Assembly (NCBI GenBank): GCA_002293585.1
Contig: DBDM01000132.1
Location: forward strand, 10,773 to 18,609
Source of the DNA: Bacteroidales bacterium UBA932
Lineage (GTDB): Bacteria > Bacteroidota > Bacteroidia > Bacteroidales > UBA932
Direction: 5' to 3'
Length of the DNA stretch: 7,837 nt
In this document: positions 1-5,650 of the stretch, one piece after another
Numbering within the stretch: position 1 is the first letter of the stretch
Layout: every line of letters begins with the position of its first letter
Translations under genes and position numbers: made by a program
Notes under the pieces: generated by a model
The model's database searches: none
The model's input: only the letters and a program-made list of their open reading frames with translations
What the model was told of the DNA's origin: nothing

Positions 1-302
1 CCGCAGATAGCATATACCGGTATTTGCTGCGCTTTCATGCGGTCTAAAAAACGTTCGATCCGCGGCCAGCCTTTATCGCTGCTACCGCTGCCCACCAAAT
101 CGCCCAGGTGAAACACCGCCTCGTGCTTGGAGCGGGTCAGGCCGGCCAGCAAACTATCGGCGGCTTCCGTGTTGCGTTCGGTTTTCAGGAACAGGGCTTC
201 CATCCAGAGCGGCTCTTGCGTATCGCTGATGAAAGCGAACTGTTGAGCATGCAGGCTGCCGGACAGCCAGCAAAGAAAGAAAAATAATAGTCGATGTTTC
301 AT
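1..302 (-). CDS. Secreted calcineurin-like metallophosphoesterase, N-terminal part (cut by window edge)
   Basis: The reading frame starts at an ATG at 302-300 and stays open for 100 codons to the window edge, so only the N-terminus is visible. Residues 1-19 form a typical signal peptide: Lys2/Arg4, a Leu/Phe-rich core, then a small-residue site near LHA-QQ. Export to the periplasm or surface is therefore likely. After it come FAFISDTQ (D27, Q29) and HLGDLV (G67, D68), which match motifs I and II of the metallophosphoesterase fold. The frame ends at PVYAIC, just where the GNH motif is expected. Motif I reads D-x-Q rather than the usual D-x-H; some subfamilies of this fold have this variant, so it need not be inactive. 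The gene diverges from a second metallophosphoesterase gene. The substrate cannot be told from this fragment. Confidence 0.8.
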   Translation of the reverse strand, partial: MKHRLLFFFLCWLSGSLHAQQFAFISDTQEPLWMEALFLKTERNTEAADSLLAGLTRSKHEAVFHLGDLVGSGSSDKGWPRIERFLDRMKAQQIPVYAIC

Positions 303-376
303 AATATACAAAGATAAGTATTATCTTCGCAAGATGTTTTAAAAAATCAACAATTAACGTGAAAGGATCATTCATT
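303..376. promoter_or_regulatory. Divergent promoter region with a 17-bp palindrome
   Basis: This spacer separates two divergent metallophosphoesterase genes. At 311-327 there is a perfect inverted repeat with 7-bp arms AAGATAA / TTATCTT around GTA. On the minus strand 316-309 reads TATCTTTG, an exact match to the Bacteroidota -7 consensus TAnnTTTG. It lies so close to the leftward ATG (302) that the leader would be almost absent. On the plus strand 322-329 reads TATCTTCG, one mismatch from the same consensus, and would give a leader of about 40 nt. No good -33 TTTG box is seen for either direction; the nearest are TTTC at 297-300 (plus) and CTTG at 333-330 (minus). The palindrome could be an operator or simply result from back-to-back -7 boxes. 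Confidence 0.4.
362..367 (+). promoter_or_regulatory. Ribosome binding site supporting the ATG start at 377
   Basis: AAAGGA lies 9 nt before the ATG at 377 and immediately after the alternative in-frame GTG at 359. This favours the ATG, because a start at 359 would place the motif inside the coding region. Confidence 0.5.
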
Positions 377-1528
377 ATGTTTTTTATCTTCATATTGGTC
401 GCCTACTGCGGCATCAGTATTTATATTCTTACCCGAAGCTACCAATCGCTGGAAGCGGCGGGGAGCGTCCGTTGGGCGGTGGTGGGTTTTTTAGCGGTCA
501 TGGCCGCGGGTTTTATCCTGATGATGATGTTTAAGCGCCGGTATGACCATGCTGTGTTGGATATCTTTTGGACGATGAGTGCCTACTGGGCTGCCGTTAT
601 ATTATATGTGTTGCTGGCCTTGCTTTCGATAGATATATTGCGCCTCATCTGCCGCTTGGTGTGGGAAAGCCCTGTTGTTTTGCTGGGCGCGAATTATGCT
701 ATGGCCAAGCTCTGCCTGTTTGGTGCGGTGGCAACGGGTTTGCTGATCACATTGTCTATCGGCTCCTACCGCGCCTTTCGTCCGGTGGTGGACACCGTGG
801 ATATCACCATTGAAAAAACAGTGCCCGGGCGCGATTCATTGAATATTGTACTATTGAGTGATTTGCATTTGGGGGCCATTAACGGACGGCAAACCCTGAC
901 GCGATGGGTGGATGAAGTGAACTTGCTGAACCCTGACATCGTACTTATTGCCGGCGATATGTATGATGATAATCCCGCACCGGTGGAACGCCAACAGCTG
1001 GGCAATTTGTTGGAACAACTCAAAGTGCCGCTGGGCGTTTATTTTGCACAGGGCAACCACGACGGTTACGGTGATTTTCCCCGAGCCGTGCAATACTTGC
1101 AGGCGCACGGCGTTACTGTTTTGTCGGACACGGTGGTGCCGGTAGATAACAGCTTCTATGTGGCAGGCCGCCTCGACCGTAGTGCCGGAATCGGGAACAG
1201 GATGAACAAAACAAGGAAAACAGTAGAAGCCCTGACGGAAGGATTAGATAAAACTAAACCGGTCATTTTACTCGACCATCAACCCTATGAACTGGATAAA
1301 GCCGCAGCCGCCGGCGTCGACCTGCAATTGAGCGGACACACCCACCGCGGACAATTATGGCCGTTATCCTTAGCTATTAAATCTATGTATGAAATAGACC
1401 ACGGCTATTTGCGAAAGGGCAACACGCACTTTTACGTTTCGCAGGGCATAGGTACCTGGGGACCGCCGGTGCGCATAGGAACCCGCTCGGAAATCGTACT
1501 ACTGAAAGTGAAATTTATGCCGGAATAA
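377..1528 (+). CDS. Membrane-anchored YkuE/YaeI-like metallophosphoesterase
   Basis: This is a 383-residue protein with about four hydrophobic segments (roughly 2-18, 33-52, 64-92 and 112-130), followed by a soluble calcineurin-like phosphoesterase domain. All metal-site motifs are present: SDLHLG (D162, H164), AGDMYDD (D194), GNHD (N227, H228), LDHQP (H301) and SGHTHRGQ (H321, H323). The C-terminal sequence YVSQGIGTWGPPVRIG is typical of the YkuE/YaeI branch, which includes phosphohydrolases of lipid-linked or membrane phosphate esters. A dinuclear metal phosphodiesterase or pyrophosphatase at the membrane is therefore likely, but the substrate is unknown; LpxG-like activity on a lipid A precursor is one possibility. 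An in-frame GTG at 359 would add six residues, but the ATG at 377 has a better ribosome binding site. It is monocistronic, convergent with the phosphorylase gene. Confidence 0.85.
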   Translation: MFFIFILVAYCGISIYILTRSYQSLEAAGSVRWAVVGFLAVMAAGFILMMMFKRRYDHAVLDIFWTMSAYWAAVILYVLLALLSIDILRLICRLVWESPVVLLGANYAMAKLCLFGAVATGLLITLSIGSYRAFRPVVDTVDITIEKTVPGRDSLNIVLLSDLHLGAINGRQTLTRWVDEVNLLNPDIVLIAGDMYDDNPAPVERQQLGNLLEQLKVPLGVYFAQGNHDGYGDFPRAVQYLQAHGVTVLSDTVVPVDNSFYVAGRLDRSAGIGNRMNKTRKTVEALTEGLDKTKPVILLDHQPYELDKAAAAGVDLQLSGHTHRGQLWPLSLAIKSMYEIDHGYLRKGNTHFYVSQGIGTWGPPVRIGTRSEIVLLKVKFMPE

Positions 1529-1562
1529 TTTAGGCAATAATGAAAATTTGTTTTGCTTGACC

Positions 1563-1593
1563 GTTGACAGCGCGCTAAGCGCCGTGTGGCAAC
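1563..1593. terminator. Imperfect hairpin between convergent genes, possible terminator
   Basis: In the 67-nt gap between the convergent metallophosphoesterase and phosphorylase genes, GTTG (1563-1566) can pair with CAAC (1590-1593). Inside that, ACA (1567-1569) pairs with TGT (1585-1587) and GCGC (1572-1575) with GCGC (1579-1582) around a TAA loop, with a GG bulge and a 2x2 internal loop. The position suits a bidirectional terminator. No clear T-tract follows on either strand, so the call is weak. Confidence 0.3.
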
Positions 1594-1595
1594 AA

Positions 1596-2429
1596 TTATA
1601 TCCGCTCAATGATGCGGGTGAATAATGTGGTCATCGTTTGTGCCGCTTTGTTGGCGGCTTCCATTACATCTGTGTGCTTGTTTTCAAACTGATCATTCGT
1701 TTTGCTGGTGAGGTCATGCGCTTCATTGGTGATGACCGACATGCCGAAGACTTTAATGCCGCAATGACGCGCTACAATTACTTCGGGGATGGTGGACATA
1801 CCCACGGCATCGGCCCCGGAGCTTTTGAAGAAAGTATATTCGGCGGGCGTTTCATACGACGGACCGGTGCCGGCAATGTACACGCCTTTACGTAATGAAA
1901 TATTATCTTTTGCCGCTATTTTTTCGGCTATGTCGATAAGCCCGAGGTCATAGGGACGTGTCATGTCGGGAAAACGCGGGCCTAACTCATCTATATTTTT
2001 TCCGATGAGCGGATTAGGCAACAAGTTGATGTGGTCACGGATGATCATCAGGTCGCCCACACGGAACGTGCTGTTCATCCCGCCTGCGGCGTTGGACACG
2101 AACAGTGTTTTGATGCCCGCCACGGCCAACACGCGAATGGGAAAAGTCACCTCTTCCATCGTGTAGCCTTCGTAGTAGTGAAACCGCCCTTGCATGGCGA
2201 TGACTTTCTTGCCGCCCAGGTCGCCGTAAATCAGGTTGCCTTTATGTCCCATAGCGGTTGATTGCACAAAGTGCGGAATCTCCTTGTAAGGGATCACCAC
2301 CGGGTTTTTAATTTGTTCGGCCAGCAGTCCCAGTCCGCTGCCCAGCACAATGCCTGCCTCCGGTTTCCCACCTGTTTTTTGCAGGATGAAATCGGCGGTG
2401 GCTTGGAATTTGATTACGCGAGGGTCCAT
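1596..2429 (-). CDS. punA: Purine nucleoside phosphorylase, trimeric 6-oxopurine type
   Basis: This 277-residue protein has the usual length for the low-molecular-weight trimeric PNP family, which splits inosine or guanosine with phosphate into the free base and (deoxy)ribose 1-phosphate in the cytoplasm. Phosphate-site residues are S31 in GSGLG (30-34), H62, and R82/H84 in GRFHYYEGY (81-89). NAAGG (113-117), E193 in [10 protein letters not shown]211-S212 in VGMST and N235 in VITN match the human PNP base and sugar contacts E201, M219, S220 and N243. H252, before a helix resembling the human one, fits human H257, which contacts the 5'-hydroxyl. I therefore predict preference for inosine/guanosine over 5'-methylthio nucleosides. 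The ATG is the natural start and no Shine-Dalgarno precedes it. It follows a nucleoside-deaminase-family gene across a 64-nt spacer, consistent with purine salvage. Confidence 0.93.
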   Translation of the reverse strand: MDPRVIKFQATADFILQKTGGKPEAGIVLGSGLGLLAEQIKNPVVIPYKEIPHFVQSTAMGHKGNLIYGDLGGKKVIAMQGRFHYYEGYTMEEVTFPIRVLAVAGIKTLFVSNAAGGMNSTFRVGDLMIIRDHINLLPNPLIGKNIDELGPRFPDMTRPYDLGLIDIAEKIAAKDNISLRKGVYIAGTGPSYETPAEYTFFKSSGADAVGMSTIPEVIVARHCGIKVFGMSVITNEAHDLTSKTNDQFENKHTDVMEAANKAAQTMTTLFTRIIERI

Positions 2430-2444
2430 AATAATTAGGAATTA

Positions 2445-2481
2445 GATTGCTTCGTCGGCCTGCGGCCTTCTCGCAATGACG
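2445..2481. repeat. REP-like palindromic repeat in the deaminase-phosphorylase spacer
   Basis: This 37-nt element has nested symmetry: outer arms ATTGC (2446-2450) and GCAAT (2473-2477), and an inner hairpin GGCC (2457-2460), TGC loop, GGCC (2464-2467). CGTC (2453-2456) can alternatively pair with GACG (2478-2481). Its minus-strand ends read GTCATTGCGAG and GACGAAGCAATC, which I recognise from memory as the ends of dispersed palindromes in several bacterial phyla. Only one copy is in this window, so repetition cannot be shown here. In the mRNA it would fold just before the phosphorylase start. Confidence 0.55.
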
Positions 2482-2493
2482 ATTGAAAATGAT

Positions 2494-3750
2494 TTAGCGA
2501 TACATCAAGTTATGAGCAATGGCGGCGGCTTTCGTCAGTATTTCTTCTTCGCCGGGGACGTGTTTGTTTTCCATCAATAGTTGACCGTTGCAAATAACGG
2601 TGTCTATACAACTGCTGTTGGCCGCGTACATTAAGTTGGAAATAAAATCGAAATTCGGCGTGAAAGCCGGAATGTTGAGATCAACTAAACAAAGGTCGGC
2701 TAAGCAGCCGGCGGCTATTTTCCCGGCGTTGATGCCTAATACTTTTGCACCGTTGAGGGTAGCGCAGGCAAAAGCTTCGGGTGCGGGCATGGCCGTAGGA
2801 TCGAAGCGCCAGCCTTTTTGCAGTAGCGAGGCGGTTTTTGCAGCTTCTACCATGTCGAGATTATTGGACGAAGCGCAACCGTCGGTACCGATACCCACCG
2901 TTATGCCGGCTTGCTTCATTTCTTCGTATTTGAATTGGAAACCCGAAGCCAGCTTGAGGTTGGAGTTAGGGTTGTGCACCACTTTCACCTCATGGTCGGC
3001 CAGCAACTGTATTTCTTCATCATCTAACCACAGGCAGTGAGCAATGATGAGGTGCGGAGCAAGTACGCCTAATTGATGCAGGTAACGTACCGGCGATAGT
3101 CCGAATTGTTGAACGGCGTTGTTATACTCCGTGCGGCTTTCGGCCAAATGCAGGTGAACGCGCAAATGATGATCGTTGGCGAAATCGCGCACCCATTGCA
3201 GGGTTTTCCCCGACACGGTGTAAATAGCGTGTGGCCCCGGCGAAAAAGTGATGCGGTCGGAATATTGTTGGGCTTCCGAAAAATATTGCAGAATTTGTTT
3301 CTTGGCAGCTTCCGCTTTGTTTTCATCGAAATGATCGAACAGCGTGGCCGATAACGTAGCGCGCAGCCCCATTTCTTCCACTGCACGCGCCGTGCCGTGA
3401 AAGAAAGCGTACATATCATTAAAGCAGGTAGTGCCGGTTTTGATCATTTCGAGGCAGGACAGTTTGGCGCCCCAATACACGTCTTCTTCGGTGAGCTTCG
3501 CTTCATAAGGCCATATCCTGTTGTGCAGCCATTGCTCCAGCGGTATATCATCGCCCCACCCGCGCGCCAGTGTCATGGCGGCATGCGTGTGCCCGTTGAC
3601 AAAACCGGGGATTGCTGCCTTCCCTTTCCCGTTGATGGTTTTTTGCGCCGGCACGGAAAGCGCTGTCCCCACTTGCCGGATACTGTCATTCTCAATATAA
3701 ATATCGACAATATCGTGTTCCAGCAATACTTCTTTGATCAGGATACTCAT
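2494..3750 (-). CDS. Amidohydrolase, MTA/SAH deaminase family
   Basis: This 418-residue protein is a full-length amidohydrolase of the AtzB/MtaD/SsnA-like group, whose MtaD members deaminate the adenine ring of 5'-methylthioadenosine and S-adenosylhomocysteine. Metal ligands are all present: H54 and H56 (NGHTH), H201 (VHLHLAES, with E204), H238 (IAHC) and D290 (GIGTDG). Other family marks are GTTCFNDMY (106-114), GPHAIY (H174) and NPNSNLKLASG (260-270). Aligned by eye with Thermotoga TM0936, the residues equivalent to E84 and H173 are kept (E83, H174). The two arginines I recall as contacting the SAH carboxylate (R136, R148) appear as A135 and E147. A substrate lacking that carboxylate is thus plausible: MTA, 5'-deoxyadenosine or adenosine. 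The ATG overlaps the upstream stop in an ATGA, so translation is probably coupled. Cytoplasmic; confidence is high for family, moderate for substrate class. Confidence 0.85.
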   Translation of the reverse strand: MSILIKEVLLEHDIVDIYIENDSIRQVGTALSVPAQKTINGKGKAAIPGFVNGHTHAAMTLARGWGDDIPLEQWLHNRIWPYEAKLTEEDVYWGAKLSCLEMIKTGTTCFNDMYAFFHGTARAVEEMGLRATLSATLFDHFDENKAEAAKKQILQYFSEAQQYSDRITFSPGPHAIYTVSGKTLQWVRDFANDHHLRVHLHLAESRTEYNNAVQQFGLSPVRYLHQLGVLAPHLIIAHCLWLDDEEIQLLADHEVKVVHNPNSNLKLASGFQFKYEEMKQAGITVGIGTDGCASSNNLDMVEAAKTASLLQKGWRFDPTAMPAPEAFACATLNGAKVLGINAGKIAAGCLADLCLVDLNIPAFTPNFDFISNLMYAANSSCIDTVICNGQLLMENKHVPGEEEILTKAAAIAHNLMYR

Positions 3751-4952
3751 GACATTTTTTTGTAAACCTTTATCCGGTCGATTTCAAAATGACAGGGCAA
3801 TTTTTCTGCCCGGATTTTTCCTATAATGCCGGAAGCAAGGTGCAAATACAGGGGCGTGTTGACCGTATTGGCCTTTTTGGCTATTTCTTTGCCGTTGAGC
3901 CGCCAGCTAATGTGGTGCTCATTCCATTCCATTTCTATGACGTAGAAATTTTCGGCGTTGAAGCGGATACGGTGTGAATGATGATCATTGCCGGACGACC
4001 GGTAAATGCCGGTTTCCAAGCTGTGGTTACAGTAGTTGAAAACACTGATGGCCGGAGTAGTTTCGCTACTGTTGAGCCAAAAAGCGTGATAAATATTTTT
4101 CACCGGTGAAAAACGCAATTTCACTTCAATTTTTCCGTATTGCACCTCGAATTTATCTACGGTGTTCACCATACCGGAAGTATAATCAAACTGCCGCGGC
4201 ATGAAGCCGAATTGTTTATCCCAAGCCATTCCCCGTTGTGTAGCCTGATGTGTGGTAATACATAACCTGTGGTCTTTTACCGCAACGCAGGCCGGGTCTG
4301 TATGTTGGTATTCGGTATTTTGCACGTAGCCGGCCATCGGCATTTTTAATCCCCAAAACGATTGGGTGTTCCACCGGGAAGTATTTAATCGGCCGTCTTG
4401 AAATTCATCCGCAAGCACAGTGGTCCAGCTATCCATCTCCTGAAATACCGTTTTATACTTTTTCTCTAACCGGTAATATTCCTTGATGACGCTTGATTTT
4501 TTTAATTGCCGGTATTCCTGCAACTGCTTGTAGGCATCGCTCTCTTTGTGTTTTTGCTTATTTTTGAGATAAACCACCCGTTGTTTGAAAGCCGTTGAGT
4601 GCGCGGTTTGCTGTAGTTGCTTAAATTCCTTCAATAACGGCGAATCGGATTCTACGCCTTTTTTAGTATAGGCTTTTATTTCTTTGTATTTTCGCAACTC
4701 ATGATAACGCTTCACAACTAAACTTTCGGGACTGCCTTTGTAGACAAGGGATTTGATATCTTCCATATCATTTTCATAATTGGGAGAATTAACATATCCT
4801 TCCAGCTCCAGGAAACGCTTGAAGGCCTCACTTGCAGCAATGCCGTGATATTGTGTATAGCGTTCTGTCATCCGTCGTCGTCGCTGTTCGTAACGATGCG
4901 TGGACGGAGGAAAACCGAAAAGTCCCCAAAAAATTGAAAAGAGAAGTGTCAT
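3747..4952 (-). CDS. GH16-fold (laminarinase/lectin-like) protein with degenerate active site and N-terminal repeats
   Basis: This 401-residue protein has three parts. Residues 1-14 are a short hydrophobic stretch followed by a basic run (R24-R27). Residues about 41-166 are a charged, probably helical region with repeated S-x-x-hydrophobic-K units. Residues about 176-400 are a GH16/concanavalin-like beta-sandwich: ADEFQDGRLNTSRW (181-194), NTEY (212-215), YTSGMV (257-262), YGKIEVKLRF (272-281), HAFWL (289-293), MEWNEHHISWRLNGK (341-355) and a C-terminal IDRIKVYKK. Where active GH16 enzymes have E-[IL]-D-x-x-E, this one reads A301-I-S303-V-F-N306, so all three catalytic carboxylates are missing and hydrolysis is unlikely. 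A glycan-binding or structural role is inferred. There is no cleavable signal peptide, unusual for GH16. It starts 2 nt after the response regulator gene and overlaps the amidohydrolase by 4 nt. M28 (4871) is an alternative start that would drop the hydrophobic stretch. Confidence 0.75.
   Translation of the reverse strand: MTLLFSIFWGLFGFPPSTHRYEQRRRRMTERYTQYHGIAASEAFKRFLELEGYVNSPNYENDMEDIKSLVYKGSPESLVVKRYHELRKYKEIKAYTKKGVESDSPLLKEFKQLQQTAHSTAFKQRVVYLKNKQKHKESDAYKQLQEYRQLKKSSVIKEYYRLEKKYKTVFQEMDSWTTVLADEFQDGRLNTSRWNTQSFWGLKMPMAGYVQNTEYQHTDPACVAVKDHRLCITTHQATQRGMAWDKQFGFMPRQFDYTSGMVNTVDKFEVQYGKIEVKLRFSPVKNIYHAFWLNSSETTPAISVFNYCNHSLETGIYRSSGNDHHSHRIRFNAENFYVIEMEWNEHHISWRLNGKEIAKKANTVNTPLYLHLASGIIGKIRAEKLPCHFEIDRIKVYKKMS
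4032..4052 (-). other. Degenerate GH16 catalytic motif (AISVFNY)
   Basis: The codons for residues 301-307 read GCC ATC AGT GTT TTC AAC TAC. They sit 8 residues after the HAFWL strand, where active GH16 members carry the nucleophile Glu, the helper Asp and the acid/base Glu. Those three positions are Ala, Ser and Asn here. Confidence 0.65.
4455..4832 (-). repeat. Six or more S-x-x-hydrophobic-K protein repeats
   Basis: Residues 41-166 of the GH16-fold protein contain units beginning at S41, S77, S104, S119, S138 and S153. Each has a hydrophobic or aromatic residue at +3 (F44, V80, L107, F122, Y141, I156) and Lys at +4 (K45, K81, K108, K123, K142, K157). Most have an aromatic or Leu at +6, and all have Leu or Tyr at +9. 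Intervals between units are 36, 27, 15, 19 and 15 residues. S68-Y71-K72 is a possible extra unit, and S56 begins a weaker one. The repeats are divergent at DNA level and probably form short helices. Confidence 0.6.
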
Positions 4953-4954
4953 AA

Positions 4955-5647
4955 TTAAGCAATGAGTTTAAATCCTTTTCCGCGTATGTTGATGATTTGA
5001 ATCTCGGGGTCTTCGGTCATGTATTTACGGAGCTTGGTAATATACACGTCCATGCTGCGCGCATTGAAATAACTGTCGTCGTTCCAAATGGCGAACAAAG
5101 CGGAATTGCGGTCGAGTACATTATTGCGGTTTAAGCACAACAAGCGAAGCAGGTCGGCTTCTTTTGCCGTAAGACGGGTTTCCTTGTTATTGAACACCAA
5201 TACTTGTTTGGTGTAATAGAATTTATATTTACCGATATCGAACACTGCCTGGTCGGGATCTACCTGTACTGATTTGGTGCGACGTAATACGGCTTCGATA
5301 CGCAGTTGCAGTTCTTCTATGCTGAACGGCTTGGCCATGTAATCGTCGGCTCCCGAAGAAAATCCTTGTATAATATCTTCTTTCATAGTTTTTGCCGTCA
5401 GGAAAATAATAGGGACATTGGCGTCGACCTGACGAATATCGTGGGCTACGGCGAACCCGTCTTTCTTAGGCATCATCACGTCTAAAATACAAATATCGTA
5501 TTTCTTAGAGCAAAATCCCTTAAAAGCCTTTTCTCCGTCGGGATACAGGTCGGTTTGATACCCACGGGCGTTTAAATAATCGCAGAGCAATGTACCCATG
5601 CTTTCTTCGTCTTCAGCCAGCAGGATCGTAGTTTTCTTCGTTTCCAT
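4955..5647 (-). CDS. rprY: OmpR-family response regulator, RprY-like
   Basis: This 230-residue protein is a standard two-domain regulator. The receiver domain (about 7-122) has the acidic pocket E12/D13, the phosphorylation site D56 in CILDVMMPKKDGF, T84 in FLTA and K106 in AKPF. The C-terminal winged-helix domain (about 133-229) contains LTAKEADLLRLLCLNRN, RSMDVYITKLRKYM (recognition helix) and the IRGKGFKL wing. It should bind DNA and control transcription when phosphorylated by the kinase encoded 3 nt upstream. The receiver pattern (DLYPDG.KAFKGF) resembles Bacteroidota RprY, so I give that symbol with reservation. Target genes cannot be read from the sequence. The next gene starts 2 nt after its stop, so the GH16-fold protein is co-transcribed with it. 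Confidence 0.9.
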   Translation of the reverse strand: METKKTTILLAEDEESMGTLLCDYLNARGYQTDLYPDGEKAFKGFCSKKYDICILDVMMPKKDGFAVAHDIRQVDANVPIIFLTAKTMKEDIIQGFSSGADDYMAKPFSIEELQLRIEAVLRRTKSVQVDPDQAVFDIGKYKFYYTKQVLVFNNKETRLTAKEADLLRLLCLNRNNVLDRNSALFAIWNDDSYFNARSMDVYITKLRKYMTEDPEIQIINIRGKGFKLIA

Positions 5648-5650
5648 AAA

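Noticed and set aside
359..376. GTG at 359 as start of the plus-strand metallophosphoesterase, adding six residues
   Set aside because: AAAGGA at 362-367 is well spaced for the ATG at 377 and would lie inside the gene if 359 were used.
154..393. 79-codon minus-strand frame across the divergent spacer
   Set aside because: It overlaps the signal-peptide metallophosphoesterase in another frame, and that frame has clear motifs while this one has none.
1756..1772. GCAATGACG within the phosphorylase gene as a second copy of the REP-like repeat
   Set aside because: Only a short match is present, without the opposing arm or GGCC core, and it encodes conserved protein sequence.
2588..3040. 150-codon plus-strand open frame opposite the amidohydrolase
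   Set aside because: The minus-strand gene has all family motifs in the same bases; the plus-strand translation shows no recognisable domain and no promoter or ribosome site.
3397..3765. 122-codon plus-strand open frame across the amidohydrolase start
   Set aside because: It is antisense to a certain gene and its translation resembles no family; explained as a shadow frame.
3747..4952. Annotation as an active beta-glucanase/laminarinase
   Set aside because: The three catalytic carboxylates are replaced and there is no export signal, so only the fold is supported.
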